Of a DNA stretch of 64,000 bases, positions 49,909 to 59,406 are shown in pieces. Made by a program: the position numbers and the translations under genes. Source of the stretch: Desemzia incerta (GTDB lineage: Bacteria > Bacillota > Bacilli > Lactobacillales > Carnobacteriaceae); contig NZ_FOXW01000002.1 in NCBI RefSeq assembly GCF_900115825.1, forward strand, positions 91,795 to 155,794. The letters run 5' to 3'. The notes beneath the pieces were generated by a model, which saw nothing but the letters and a program-made list of their open reading frames with translations, did not search any database and was not told where the DNA came from. How positions within the stretch are numbered: position 1 is the first letter of the stretch; the number at the start of each line of letters is the position of its first letter.

Positions 49909-50417
49909 CTGTTCATATCCTCCATACTGTGAATCAACTAATAAAAACTGGTCAGATCCAACACTTTGATTTTTGTTCATCTCATTTTTTTTTACATAGA
50001 AAAATAAATCAACTTTTGAGAAAACACACCTTACATTCTCTCTATTCCTCAGCTGATTTCCATAGGTTGTCTTGTCATAAATCAAGCCTTACTTATCTTT
50101 TGTATAGGCTCAGAACGGATACAGTATACCACGATTTAAATCAGACTGAAACTCAAAAATACTAAAAAACTTATTGTTGTAACGTCTTCCCAATAATAAA
50201 CCGCCTTCATTGCAAATGTGTATCGGAGTTAAGACGATTCTATGAACAACTATGCTCTATTTAGGCTTTTTCCTACCAATTTTATCTTTAGTTGCGCTTC
50301 AGCCTGTCTCTAATGCAAAATGAATTCCATTCCTACTATGTAAAATACTAGCGAAAATCGTTTCATTGGAGTAAAGTATAAATTGTTAACGAACACATTA
50401 AAAGGAGGATTTTTCGC
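49909..50417. other. 509 bp intergenic region between divergent murC and the aldo/keto reductase
   Basis: No convincing gene on either strand. It should hold both promoters: a murC element at 50123-50131 and, for the reductase, only a poor candidate near 50379. No structured RNA or repeat was recognised. Confidence 0.6.
50123..50131 (-). promoter_or_regulatory. Candidate murC extended -10 promoter
   Basis: Minus strand TGG-TATACT about 215 bp upstream of murC. No good -35 box. Confidence 0.4.
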
Positions 50418-51242
50418 ATGGCTCAAAAGAACACATTTGTTTTTCACAATGGTATAGAGATTCCACATATTGGTTTTGGTACTTGGCAGATTCCTAATGA
50501 TGAGGTGTATGAACCAGTTACTGTTGCTTTAAAAACTGGATACCGCCACATTGATACAGCTGCTGCTTATCAAAACGAAGAAAACGTTGGAAAAGCGATC
50601 AAAGATTTCGGTTTGAAACGAGAAGAAGTATTCATTACCAGTAAATTACGTGCGAGCATTAAAGGGTACGAGTCTACTTTGGAAGAATTTGAAAAAACAA
50701 TTTCTAAATTAGGCGTAGATTACTTGGATCTATATCTGATCCATGCTCCTTGGCCTTGGGAAGAAAAAGGAAAAGACTGTAGTGAAGGCAACGTACAATC
50801 TTGGAAAGCAATGGAAAAATTGTACAACGATGGCAAGATAAAGGCTATCGGGGTGTCCAACTTCGAAATTTCAGATCTGCAACCGATTCTTGATCAGTGC
50901 GATATCGTGCCGATGGCTAACCAAATTCCTTTCTACATTGGTCGTTACCAAGCTCAAAAAGAATTAGTCGATTTCTGTCATGAACACAACATTGTTGTAG
51001 AAGCTTACTCACCTCTTGCTACAGGTGAATTATTAAATGGTAAAGAAATCACTGAATTGGCAGAAAAATATGATGTTACTCCAGCTCAAATTTGTTTACG
51101 TTACTGTTTAGAAAAAAACACTCTGCCATTACCTAAATCAACACATGAAGAACGTATTGTTGAAAACATGCAGCTGGACTTTACGTTATCAAAAGAAGAC
51201 GTAGCTTTATTAGATGCTGTTAAAGATGTACGTCAATCGTAG
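50418..51242 (+). CDS. Aldo/keto reductase
   Basis: 274 residues from ATG after AAAGGAGG. The catalytic tetrad is visible: Asp and Tyr in YRHIDTAAAYQNEENVG, Lys in ITSKLRA, His in YLIHAPWP. NADPH-binding end LPKSTHEERI. Reduces carbonyls; closest in layout to the YtbE/2,5-diketogluconate reductase group. Substrate unknown. Single gene with a strong terminator. Confidence 0.93.
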   Translation: MAQKNTFVFHNGIEIPHIGFGTWQIPNDEVYEPVTVALKTGYRHIDTAAAYQNEENVGKAIKDFGLKREEVFITSKLRASIKGYESTLEEFEKTISKLGVDYLDLYLIHAPWPWEEKGKDCSEGNVQSWKAMEKLYNDGKIKAIGVSNFEISDLQPILDQCDIVPMANQIPFYIGRYQAQKELVDFCHEHNIVVEAYSPLATGELLNGKEITELAEKYDVTPAQICLRYCLEKNTLPLPKSTHEERIVENMQLDFTLSKEDVALLDAVKDVRQS

Positions 51243-51269
51243 ACAAAACAAAAACCCTTACTTGCAGAA

Positions 51270-51312
51270 GTTGAAAGAACTCACTGGCTCTGTTCCAGTG
51301 AGTTCTTTTCTT
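51270..51312 (+). terminator. Terminator of the aldo/keto reductase gene
   Basis: Stem GAACTCACTGG / CCAGTGAGTTC followed by TTTTC. Confidence 0.85.
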
Positions 51313-51360
51313 ATTTAAATGAGAAACATCACCTTTTTGAGTTTTTTCGTCAACTTGCAG

Positions 51361-51389
51361 TTGTCAGATCAAAAACAGATTGCTAAAGT
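51361..51389 (+). promoter_or_regulatory. Candidate promoter of the glcD-like gene
   Basis: TTGTCA (51361-51366), 17 bp spacer, TAAAGT (51384-51389). An inverted repeat AAATGG-8-CCATTT at 51397-51416 lies just downstream. Confidence 0.5.
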
Positions 51390-51446
51390 GTTAATGAAAT
51401 GGTTTCCAAGCCATTTAGTATGTATTTCGAAAGGAGTTTTTTGAAA

Positions 51447-52847
51447 GTGAATAAAGTGTGTGCTATACCTGAAAAAGAATTGTCTCTATTAACAGACATC
51501 ATTTCCGATCCGAATCGTTTATTGGTAGGAGAATCTATCCCGGAGGATTATTTATCTGACGAGTACGTTAAAGAAACAGGCAAAGTGTACGCTGTTGCTT
51601 TACCTCTAACTAAAGAAGAAATCATTCAATTGGTCAAATTTGCTCAATCAGTAGAATTACCAATCATCGTTCGCGGAGCTGGAACGGGACTATCCGGTGC
51701 TACTGCACCGATGAAAGGTGAATTGGTCATTGACGTTCATTTGATGAATCACATCATCGGACTGGATGAAGAAACCCTTACTCTAACAGTTGAACCAGGA
51801 GTCTTACTGGGCGAAATTCAAGAATTTATCGAAAAGAAAGGCTATTTTTATCCGCCTGATCCAGGATCTAAACACTCTTCTATTGGAGGGAATGTCGCTA
51901 CCAATGCTGGTGGGATGAGAGCCGTAAAATACGGTGTTACACGAGATTATGTAAGAGAAATGGATGTTGTTTTAGCTAATGGCGAAGAAATGACACTGGG
52001 CTCTTTAAACATTAAAAGCAGTTCTGGATACGATTTGAAAGATTTGTTCATTGGTTCTGAAGGTACTCTTGGTATCACAACATTAATAAAACTAAAAGTC
52101 ATCCCTATTCCTAAAGCAAGTCTGTCTGCTATCGTTGCCTTCTCAAATTTACAAGATGCCACTAACGCAGTATTGGATATTTTAAAACATGGTGTGGATC
52201 CAACTGCCTTGGAGTTCTTCGAAAAAGAGGGAATCGCCATCAGTGAAAGAGAAAACAACATGCTCTTCCCTGTTCAAAATGGACAAGCGTTTCTATTGAT
52301 GACACTTGACGGCGACAGCAGTGAGTCTATTGCACGCCGTATGACTTTATTGGAAGAAACGGTCAAACAACACAACTTAGTTGAATTATTACCTTTAACT
52401 GACCCTGCCGATGAAAAAACAGCTTGGTTTTTACGCGACACATTATTGACAGCTGTTGTCAATTACACCGAGCAAGTAACGATGGATGAAGTAGTGCCTA
52501 TCAATCAATTAGCTGCTTTATATCAATACACAAAAGAATTAGAAGCCGAAAGCGGATTAAGTATGATCAGTTTTGGACACGCAGGAGATGGCAACTTACA
52601 TACGTGTGTAGCTCGAGGAAAAGTCACCGATCAAACAGAATGGGAAACGAAACGTGATGACGTTCTACACAAATTGTACGCTAAAATCAACGAGTTAGGC
52701 GGTCTGCCCTCAGCTGAACACGGTATTGGAGTGATCAAAAAGCCTTACTTCAAAGAAATGACTGCTGATATCAACATTGAAATGATGCGCAAGATCAAGT
52801 CAGTCTTTGATCCAGAAAATCGCTTGAATCCTACAAAATTATTTTAA
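51447..52847 (+). CDS. FAD-linked 2-hydroxyacid oxidase, GlcD family
   Basis: 466 residues from GTG 51447, ten bases after AAAGGAG; ATG 51399 lies over an inverted repeat and upstream of the ribosome site. FAD domain type 4: PIIVRGAGTGLSGATAP, DPGSKHSSIGGNVATNAGG and a C-terminal domain with the HAGDGNLHT metal-like motif and LPSAEHGIGVIKK. Family members oxidise glycolate or D-lactate. No GlcE/GlcF partner is nearby, so a single-subunit enzyme is likely. Substrate is inference. Confidence 0.85.
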   Translation: MNKVCAIPEKELSLLTDIISDPNRLLVGESIPEDYLSDEYVKETGKVYAVALPLTKEEIIQLVKFAQSVELPIIVRGAGTGLSGATAPMKGELVIDVHLMNHIIGLDEETLTLTVEPGVLLGEIQEFIEKKGYFYPPDPGSKHSSIGGNVATNAGGMRAVKYGVTRDYVREMDVVLANGEEMTLGSLNIKSSSGYDLKDLFIGSEGTLGITTLIKLKVIPIPKASLSAIVAFSNLQDATNAVLDILKHGVDPTALEFFEKEGIAISERENNMLFPVQNGQAFLLMTLDGDSSESIARRMTLLEETVKQHNLVELLPLTDPADEKTAWFLRDTLLTAVVNYTEQVTMDEVVPINQLAALYQYTKELEAESGLSMISFGHAGDGNLHTCVARGKVTDQTEWETKRDDVLHKLYAKINELGGLPSAEHGIGVIKKPYFKEMTADINIEMMRKIKSVFDPENRLNPTKLF

Positions 52848-52857
52848 TCTAAAGTAT

Positions 52858-52899
52858 AAAAAAGAATGGAGACCTCATTTCTGGTCTCCATTCTTTTTG
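52858..52899. terminator. Bidirectional terminator between the glcD-like and CoA-disulfide reductase genes
   Basis: Stem AAAGAATGGAGACC / GGTCTCCATTCTTT with A and T runs on the two sides. Confidence 0.9.
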
Positions 52900-52902
52900 C
52901 TT

Positions 52903-54567
52903 TTATTTTTGCTGTTTCATTTTTTTATACAGTTGGTAGTTCTTATTGCCGCCAGAAAGATTGTATACTTCTTTAAACCCTTTATTCAATAAAAGATTCT
53001 GAGCAGCATTTCCTGTAACACCTTTATTGCAATAAGCAACTGTAGGAAGTTGAGGATCCAATTCTTTTGAACGTTCTCTTAATTCAGCTAACGGGATATG
53101 AATCGCACCTTCTACATGTAATGTCTCATAATCTTTTTTCCCGCGTGTATCAATAATCTGCATCGATACATTGTTCTGCTGTTTTTCCATCAATTCTTTA
53201 GGGGTGATCAATGGATTGCGATGCAAAGCATTCTCCAGAGCCATTCCAGTATACAGGACAGGATCTTTTGTCGTAGCAAATGGCGGTGCATAGGCTAAAT
53301 CTAAATGAAACAAATCTTCTGCTTTAGCTCCAAAACTGATGGCTGTGGCTATCACGTCAATTCGTTTGTCTACTCCATTTTCCCCCATAGCTTGAGCACC
53401 TAACAGACGTCCAGTCTTTTTATCTGCAATAGCCTTTATTGTCAGTTCCTTCCCACCCAAGTATTGGGCGTGGTCCGGTTTGATACTGAAAAGCACTTCA
53501 ATCTCGTAACCTTCCTTGGTTGCTTCTTTTTCGGTCAATCCGGTTTGTCCTATTTGCATATCAAATAATCGGAATATTCCTGTTCCCAGCACTCCTCTAT
53601 GTTCTAATTCCCCACCGGTTATCACGTCCCCAGCGATACGGCCCATCTTATTCGCGGTTGAACCTAGCGGACGATAAACAGGTTTTCCAGTAATCACTGA
53701 AAAGCTTTCTGCTGCATCACCTACTGCGTATATATCAGGAATATTGGTCTGCATTTTCCGGTTCACAGCAATAGCTCTAGAATCTCCTAAAGCCACACCG
53801 ATTTCTTGAGCCAGCTGAGTATTTGGCCTTACTCCGGCAGCTAAAATCACTAAGTCTGTATCAATAGCTGCTCCATTTGCAGTAATAACTTTTTCAATCG
53901 TTTTCTCTCCTAGGATTTCTTTGACTGTATCCTCTAAGTGAAGAATAATACCTTTAGTGCGCAAATATTCTTCCGCTCTAAACGTCATATCCGCGTCCAT
54001 CGAAGGCATGATTTGGTCCTCTAATTGGACGATCGTCACCTCAAGTCCTTTGTGAGTCAGCTGTTCCGTCAATTCCAAACCGATAAATCCGGTTCCGACA
54101 ATCAATGCTTTTTTAGGTTGATGGGTAGAGAGAAACTGATGGATATCACGATTGTCTTGAATACTGCGTACTTGAAATACATTCTCATAGCTCGTTTGGT
54201 CAAACGGAGGCGGAGTAAAAGGAGATGCTCCTGTAGCAAAAACCAACACATCATAATGATCTTGTTTTACTTCTCCCGTTTTTAAATCAGTGACCATAAT
54301 GTTTTTTTCTTCTCGATTGACTTTTGTGACTTGGTGCTCTGTAAAAATGTCTACAGCGTATCTCTTTTTGAACCACTCTGCATTACGAGGAACCAAAGTG
54401 TCGATTGATTCAACCTCTCCTCCGATTTGATACGGAATCCCGCAAACTGAATACGAAATATCTTTTCCTTGATCGTAGACAACGATTTCTGCTTCTTCTG
54501 TATTTCTTCTTGCTTTAGCCGCAACAGATGTACCAGCTGCCACCGATCCAATAATCACTATTCTCAT
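52903..54567 (-). CDS. CoA-disulfide reductase with C-terminal rhodanese domain
   Basis: 554 residues. FAD motif VIIGSVAAGTSVAAKARR, redox Cys42 in YSVCGIPYQIGGE, and the NAD motif IVGTGFIGLEL. From about 460 the chain becomes a rhodanese domain (MQIIDTRGKKDYE, active AYCNKGVTGN). This fusion is known as the CoADR-RHD class, thought to reduce CoA-persulfide or disulfide using NAD(P)H. Cytoplasmic. It is distinct from the shorter NADH oxidase at 10043. Single gene. Confidence 0.9.
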   Translation of the reverse strand: MRIVIIGSVAAGTSVAAKARRNTEEAEIVVYDQGKDISYSVCGIPYQIGGEVESIDTLVPRNAEWFKKRYAVDIFTEHQVTKVNREEKNIMVTDLKTGEVKQDHYDVLVFATGASPFTPPPFDQTSYENVFQVRSIQDNRDIHQFLSTHQPKKALIVGTGFIGLELTEQLTHKGLEVTIVQLEDQIMPSMDADMTFRAEEYLRTKGIILHLEDTVKEILGEKTIEKVITANGAAIDTDLVILAAGVRPNTQLAQEIGVALGDSRAIAVNRKMQTNIPDIYAVGDAAESFSVITGKPVYRPLGSTANKMGRIAGDVITGGELEHRGVLGTGIFRLFDMQIGQTGLTEKEATKEGYEIEVLFSIKPDHAQYLGGKELTIKAIADKKTGRLLGAQAMGENGVDKRIDVIATAISFGAKAEDLFHLDLAYAPPFATTKDPVLYTGMALENALHRNPLITPKELMEKQQNNVSMQIIDTRGKKDYETLHVEGAIHIPLAELRERSKELDPQLPTVAYCNKGVTGNAAQNLLLNKGFKEVYNLSGGNKNYQLYKKMKQQK

Positions 54568-54649
54568 TCTTGCACCTCATTTTTCTTTTCATCCCATATC
54601 ATATATTTCAAATATAAATGAGTCTCCAGCTATTGTCAAAGGACTTTGA

Positions 54650-54696
54650 TGCAAAAAGAAAACGAGAATTCCCATTTAAATTGGGAATCCTCGTTT
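54650..54696 (-). terminator. Terminator of the ftsK/sftA-like gene
   Basis: Stem AACGAGGATTCCCA / TGGGAATTCTCGTT (one mismatch) and TTTCTTTTT on the minus strand. Confidence 0.85.
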
Positions 54697-54702
54697 ACTC
54701 AT

Positions 54703-57700
54703 CTATAGAAACTTTTCTTCATAATCAGACCTTGTTAAAAACACATCTCTTGGTCTGGACCCTTTATTTTCTGAAATTAAATTTTTGCTTTCTAATGCAT
54801 CGATCAAGTTTGACGCTCGGTTAAACCCGATTTTGAATTTTCTTTGCAGTGAAGAAGCCGATACTGTTCCTTCGTCTATAATAAACGGCAATACTTCGTC
54901 CAATAATTCGTCTTTTCCTTCCAGCGCCTCAGCTTTGGCTAAAAGAGATTCTGATTGGAAGAGATAATTGGGTTCTTGTTGTTCTTTTACAAAATCTACA
55001 ATACCGTCAATTTCTTCCTCAACATATGTCCCTTGGATTCTGACTGGTTGGCTGGCACCATTTCCTTGGAATAACATATCCCCTCTTCCAAGCAGCTTTT
55101 CGGCTCCGCCTGTATCCAAAATGGTTCTGGAATCCACTTGGCTGGAAACCATGAAAGCTATTCGAGTCGGAATATTGTTTTTAATCGTTCCGGTCACGAC
55201 ATCAACACTCGGACGTTGTGTCGCTACGATCAAATGGATTCCTGCTGCTCGAGCTTTTTGAGTGATTCGAGCAATCGACTCTTGGACTTCGTTGCTGGCT
55301 ACCATCATTAAGTCGGCTAACTCATCGATGATAATAACGATGTAAGGCATTTTTAAGGCATGGTCCCCTCTTGCTTCAGCCTTTTTATTGAAATGCTCAA
55401 TATTGCGAACTCCGCCGGCAGCTAATTTCTGATACCGTTCTTCCATCTCATTTACAGCCCATTTCAGCGCCTCATTTGCTGCTTTAGGTTCCGAGATTAC
55501 AGGAGATAATAAGTGCGGCAAATCATTGTATGGCGCCAATTCAACTGCTTTCGGGTCAATCAAAATCAGTTTCACTTCATTAGGGGTTGCTTTATACAAC
55601 AAACTGACCAATAAAGAGTTGATAAAGACACTCTTACCTGAACCGGTGGCTCCTGCAATCAAACCATGCGGCATTTTATCGATGGTAGATACAACCGCTT
55701 CGCCGGCCAGGTTGACTCCCATTGCGATCGTCAATGGGGAATCACTGTTTTCAAATGCTTCACTTTCAATCACCTCAGAGATCATAACCGGACGGGATTT
55801 CAAGTTGGGGATTTCTACCCCGACTGTACTTTTACCAGGTATTGGAGCTTCTATTCGAATATCTTTAGCTGCTAAAGCCAGTTTTAGATCATCTGAGAGA
55901 TTCGTGATTTTATTTACTTTCACGCCTCGACCCAATTGCAATTCAAACTGCGTAATAGCAGGACCTATCGTCCATCCTACAACTTGAGCTTCAATATTGA
56001 AAGCTTCCAATGTCTCGTTCAAACACTCGGCTTGTTCTAATACCCAATCATCTATAGCATTCGGTTCAAAAGTAATCGGTTCATTCAACAAATCTAATGA
56101 AGGAAATTGGTAGTGTAAGGATTGGTTCTCTGCAGCTAATCTGCCTTCCACAGGTTTCCATTCTTCTGTATCCATTTCTTGATTCTCTTCTTCGTTTTCT
56201 TCTTGGTCAATGACTTCACTTTGATGAGCCTCTTCAGGTTCTGTGTAAAGTGTATCAGGTTCATTAGTAAAGCTATCCTCGATGGAACGTGAAGTTTCAT
56301 CTTCTTTGGTTGTATCTTCCGGGATCATCACATCAGCTTTTGATTCTTCTAAAAGAAGTGGAGATTCTTCCTTCCCCTCTTGAAGGTCATTCACCTCATT
56401 CGATGATTCTTCTAATAAGATGGATTGTTCAGTTTCGTTTTCTTCTACTTCAATGATTTCTGCATCCACTACAACAGGCTCTTTTGATGGAACAAATTCC
56501 TCTTTCGAAACAGCAGAATCTGGAGTTGGGTCTTCCAATAAGCTTTCTAATTCATCCGTATACGCTCCACCTTGAGTCATCTGAGCCAACAATTCAGTGA
56601 TTGTGGCAGGATATGCAGCAGTCGAATCGCTAGCTGATTCTTCTTGTTCCACTTCTATTGGAGTATTCTCTACTTCTTCAACATCCAATGCTGATGTTTC
56701 TAAAGAAACTTCTGTCTCCATTTGAGAAGGCTCTTCTATAACCGACTCTAGCTCATTTCCCTCTTCTTCTTGATGGACTTTTTCAATCTTTTCAGTAAAG
56801 GCAGCTGAGTCATCAAAGGATTCTTCTTGATTTGATTCTGCGATTTCCTCTGCTGCTGGTTCTGCGATTTGAATGGATTCCTCGACAACCTCTTCTTCAA
56901 ATTCTGTGTCAACTTTTGTTGCAACAGGTTGATTTTCAGCCGTCATCGGAGTATCTAAAATAGCTTCCAATTCTTTAGGATCTTCACCTTGATTAGCTCT
57001 TGCCAACAACTCTGAAATTGTTGCAGGTTGAGAGTTTTCTCTTGAATTCGATTCCTCAAAATAGCGAGCGATGTTTTTCCCTTTATTCAATCTCTCATCT
57101 TGCTCTTCTTGAATCATCCCTGCTAAAGAGCGAGATAAACCTCTTTTTTTGGTTTCTTTCAGCATATTGTTTTCTGGAACTTGTTCAGACACAAATGATT
57201 CTTCTTCAAGAAAATCATTCGACACTTCTTCCTCTTCTTTAGGCACTAAAAGTTCGTCTGACGCGTCGTCTTCAACGGTTGAAGAGTCTTCTGTGATTTC
57301 TTCATTCAAGTCGATTTCATCATTTTCCTCCAACAGCAAAAGATCCTTTTCCGCTTTTGGAGTTTCAAGCACTTCTTGTTCAGAACTGCTGTCCGTTTGT
57401 TCAAATTGTTCTTTTCCTAATTCAGACAAATAGTCTTCAAACAGGAGAAAGTCTTCATGTTCTTTTGTTAGATTTTGATAAATGATTGCATACTGAATGG
57501 ATTCTTTTTTCTCTTCTCTTCTTTCTTGGTAACCATAAAAAGGAGAAGGTACTTTTTTTACTTTAAATGGTGTTGAACTTCGATCTTCTTGATAAGGGGT
57601 GACTTTATGAGTCAAACCCTTTTTAGACAATGTTGGTTCAGTGGCTGGTTTAGCTTCATGGTGTTTAAAAAACGGAATATCGTTTGTAGGACTTTTTTCT

Positions 57701-57792
57701 TGTTGTTTTCTAACTTCACGAGGAGTCGTTTTCTGAACAGTTCTCTCTGATTGAAGTCGTCTATGAAAGACTGGGCCTTGGTATTTGGCCAT
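54703..57792 (-). CDS. sftA: Soluble FtsK/SpoIIIE-type DNA translocase (SftA-like)
   Basis: 1029 residues from ATG 57792 behind GGAGGAG; the ATG at 57828 reads the ribosome site as arginines. No transmembrane segments, unlike FtsK and SpoIIIE, so it fits B. subtilis SftA (YtpS). Basic N-terminus, long acidic Glu/Ser-rich linker (about 110-560), then the motor with Walker A GATGSGKSVFINS, Walker B VIIIDELADLMMVA, and a winged-helix gamma domain at the end (DNA-sequence reader). The linker holds a duplicated motif at 256-282 and 395-422. Neighbour ytpR is as in B. subtilis. Confidence 0.9.
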   Translation of the reverse strand: MAKYQGPVFHRRLQSERTVQKTTPREVRKQQEKSPTNDIPFFKHHEAKPATEPTLSKKGLTHKVTPYQEDRSSTPFKVKKVPSPFYGYQERREEKKESIQYAIIYQNLTKEHEDFLLFEDYLSELGKEQFEQTDSSSEQEVLETPKAEKDLLLLEENDEIDLNEEITEDSSTVEDDASDELLVPKEEEEVSNDFLEEESFVSEQVPENNMLKETKKRGLSRSLAGMIQEEQDERLNKGKNIARYFEESNSRENSQPATISELLARANQGEDPKELEAILDTPMTAENQPVATKVDTEFEEEVVEESIQIAEPAAEEIAESNQEESFDDSAAFTEKIEKVHQEEEGNELESVIEEPSQMETEVSLETSALDVEEVENTPIEVEQEESASDSTAAYPATITELLAQMTQGGAYTDELESLLEDPTPDSAVSKEEFVPSKEPVVVDAEIIEVEENETEQSILLEESSNEVNDLQEGKEESPLLLEESKADVMIPEDTTKEDETSRSIEDSFTNEPDTLYTEPEEAHQSEVIDQEENEEENQEMDTEEWKPVEGRLAAENQSLHYQFPSLDLLNEPITFEPNAIDDWVLEQAECLNETLEAFNIEAQVVGWTIGPAITQFELQLGRGVKVNKITNLSDDLKLALAAKDIRIEAPIPGKSTVGVEIPNLKSRPVMISEVIESEAFENSDSPLTIAMGVNLAGEAVVSTIDKMPHGLIAGATGSGKSVFINSLLVSLLYKATPNEVKLILIDPKAVELAPYNDLPHLLSPVISEPKAANEALKWAVNEMEERYQKLAAGGVRNIEHFNKKAEARGDHALKMPYIVIIIDELADLMMVASNEVQESIARITQKARAAGIHLIVATQRPSVDVVTGTIKNNIPTRIAFMVSSQVDSRTILDTGGAEKLLGRGDMLFQGNGASQPVRIQGTYVEEEIDGIVDFVKEQQEPNYLFQSESLLAKAEALEGKDELLDEVLPFIIDEGTVSASSLQRKFKIGFNRASNLIDALESKNLISENKGSRPRDVFLTRSDYEEKFL

Positions 57793-57912
57793 AGTCGCTC
57801 TCCTCCTTCTGACTTGGTACTCAGCCATTTTATCATAATTTGAGTATAGTTAGTAGGCTTGTTCGAAAGTTCTCTGATTCGATTTTTTTAAGTTCACTGC
57901 TTTTTTCCTCTA

Positions 57913-57952
57913 TAAAAAAGGCTGTCAACTAAAATTCATTAGTCGACAGCCT
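57913..57952 (-). terminator. Terminator of ytpR
   Basis: Stem AGGCTGTCGACTAA / TTAGTTGACAGCCT followed by T6 on the minus strand. Confidence 0.88.
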
Positions 57953-57967
57953 ATGACAATTTTGATC

Positions 57968-58579
57968 TTAACCTTTAAATGCTTCTCCAGTAACAGCAGT
58001 TTCTGGTAAAACCAAGATTCCTTTTTCGTTTGGTGCATCTTCCAGTTCTAATTCTCGTGCTGAACAAATCATTCCATAGCTTGGTTCACCACGTAATTCG
58101 CCATCCCAGATCACTAAACCGTTTGGCATAATAGCTCCCACTTTAGCGACAACTACTTTTTGGCCTTCAGCAATGTTTGAAGCTCCACAAACGATTTGTA
58201 CTACTTCACCATTGTCAATTTCAGTTTGCGTAATCGACAAATGATCTGAGTCAGGATGCGGCACACATTCTTTAACATGTCCTACAACAAACTTAGGCGT
58301 GTTGTCAGCCGTTAGTGTTTCTTCAAATCCTGATTCGGCTAACGCTTGATTCAATAGTTCAACATCTTTTTCAGATAGCACTACAGGACCGTTTCCTTCA
58401 ATTGTCATGGTTTCAGAAACATTAAAAAAATTGTATCCTACAGTTTCGTTTGATTCAGCATCGAATATACGAGCGATATTCCCTTTGCGTTCAAAACCTT
58501 GGGCTTCTTTTTCACTGTTTTTCAGCATCAGGAGTAACGTATCTCCAACGCCTTCTTTGTTATAACTGCTTACGATCAT
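57968..58579 (-). CDS. ytpR: tRNA-binding domain protein YtpR
   Basis: 203 residues. The N-terminal 95 residues are the YtpR-type domain; the C-terminal half is an EMAP-like tRNA-binding OB fold (VGHVKECVPHPDSDHLSIT, IVCGASNIAEGQKVVVAKVGA), as in the front of phenylalanyl-tRNA synthetase beta. No catalytic site. The start overlaps the region of the uspA stop (TAATAATG). A free-standing RNA-binding protein; its target is unknown. Confidence 0.92.
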   Translation of the reverse strand: MIVSSYNKEGVGDTLLLMLKNSEKEAQGFERKGNIARIFDAESNETVGYNFFNVSETMTIEGNGPVVLSEKDVELLNQALAESGFEETLTADNTPKFVVGHVKECVPHPDSDHLSITQTEIDNGEVVQIVCGASNIAEGQKVVVAKVGAIMPNGLVIWDGELRGEPSYGMICSARELELEDAPNEKGILVLPETAVTGEAFKG

Positions 58580-58581
58580 TA

Positions 58582-59049
58582 TTATTCCTCATTTTCTAAT
58601 TCATTTTTTACAATCAGAACGTCACACGGAGCTGTGCGTAAAATATACTCGCTGACACTTCCAATCATCCAACGTTCAATAGCATTCAATCCAGTCTGTC
58701 CGACGATGATCAAATCTACTTTATGACGTTTAGGCAATTCTTCAGCTAATAAGGTTCTAGGGTGCCCTTTTGCGATTTCTACGCTGACATTTGAGACTCC
58801 TTGTGCTTGTGCTTCTTGTTTGTATTTTTCTAGTTGTTCAGTCATTACTTCTGATTCTGATACAATGCCCTCAGTATATAATGCTGGCATTCCCATACTA
58901 TAGGTTCGGGTATCAACGACATGTGCGATTACTAAATCACTATGATTTCGTACAGCGATTCTTGTGGCTTTTTTAAAAGCTCTCTCTGCGGAATCACTTC
59001 CGTCTACTGCAACCATAACTCTTCTGTATTCTTGAATAACTTCTGTCAT
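58582..59049 (-). CDS. Universal stress protein UspA family
   Basis: 155 residues from an ATG after GGAGG. N-terminal VMVAVDGSDSAERAF and the C-terminal ATP-binding G-2x-G-9x-G-S motif are both intact (GQTGLNAIERWMIGS), so it should bind ATP. Cytoplasmic stress protein of unknown partner. It sits between the thioredoxin-like gene and ytpR, where B. subtilis has ytpQ instead. Confidence 0.93.
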   Translation of the reverse strand: MTEVIQEYRRVMVAVDGSDSAERAFKKATRIAVRNHSDLVIAHVVDTRTYSMGMPALYTEGIVSESEVMTEQLEKYKQEAQAQGVSNVSVEIAKGHPRTLLAEELPKRHKVDLIIVGQTGLNAIERWMIGSVSEYILRTAPCDVLIVKNELENEE

Positions 59050-59076
59050 GATAATCCCTCCAATTTAGTTTTCAGT

Positions 59077-59388
59077 CTATAATGTTGAGATAAATGATTC
59101 TATTTCTTCTTTTGTCTTGCGATCTTTATTAACGAAGCGTCCAATTTCACTTCCATTTTCAAAAGCTACAAAACTTGGGATGCCAAAAATAGAAAGATCT
59201 CCGCATAAATCAATAAACTTGTCGCGATCAACTTCAACAAATGTCATATCCGGATGGTTTTCTACGATTTCAGGCATAACGGGTTTGATGAACGAACAAT
59301 CTCCGCACCAGTCTGCTGTGAAGAAAAAGATTGTCTTGCCTTTAGCGGTTAACGGTTCAAATTCTTCAATAGTCATTAATTTTTGCAT
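59077..59388 (-). CDS. Thioredoxin-like protein (YtpP type)
   Basis: 103 residues. Active site WCGDC in place of the usual WCGPC, after the strand FFFTAD, and the cis-proline in FGIPSFVAFENG. Reductase or thiol-disulfide function is likely, though the Asp substitution shifts it from classic thioredoxin. Ribosome site weak (GAGCGG). It follows the M42 gene by 18 bp, so the two should be co-transcribed. Confidence 0.9.
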   Translation of the reverse strand: MQKLMTIEEFEPLTAKGKTIFFFTADWCGDCSFIKPVMPEIVENHPDMTFVEVDRDKFIDLCGDLSIFGIPSFVAFENGSEIGRFVNKDRKTKEEIESFISTL

Positions 59389-59406
59389 AAAATCCGCTCT
59401 TTTCGT

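Noticed and set aside
50350-50366. cre-like sequence (GCGAAAATCGTTTCA) upstream of the aldo/keto reductase
   Set aside because: Aligning on the central CG leaves four mismatches to the CcpA consensus.
55526-55987. 153-codon plus-strand frame inside the sftA-like gene
   Set aside because: It is antisense to the conserved motor domain and rich in serine and leucine from complementary codons; a shadow frame.
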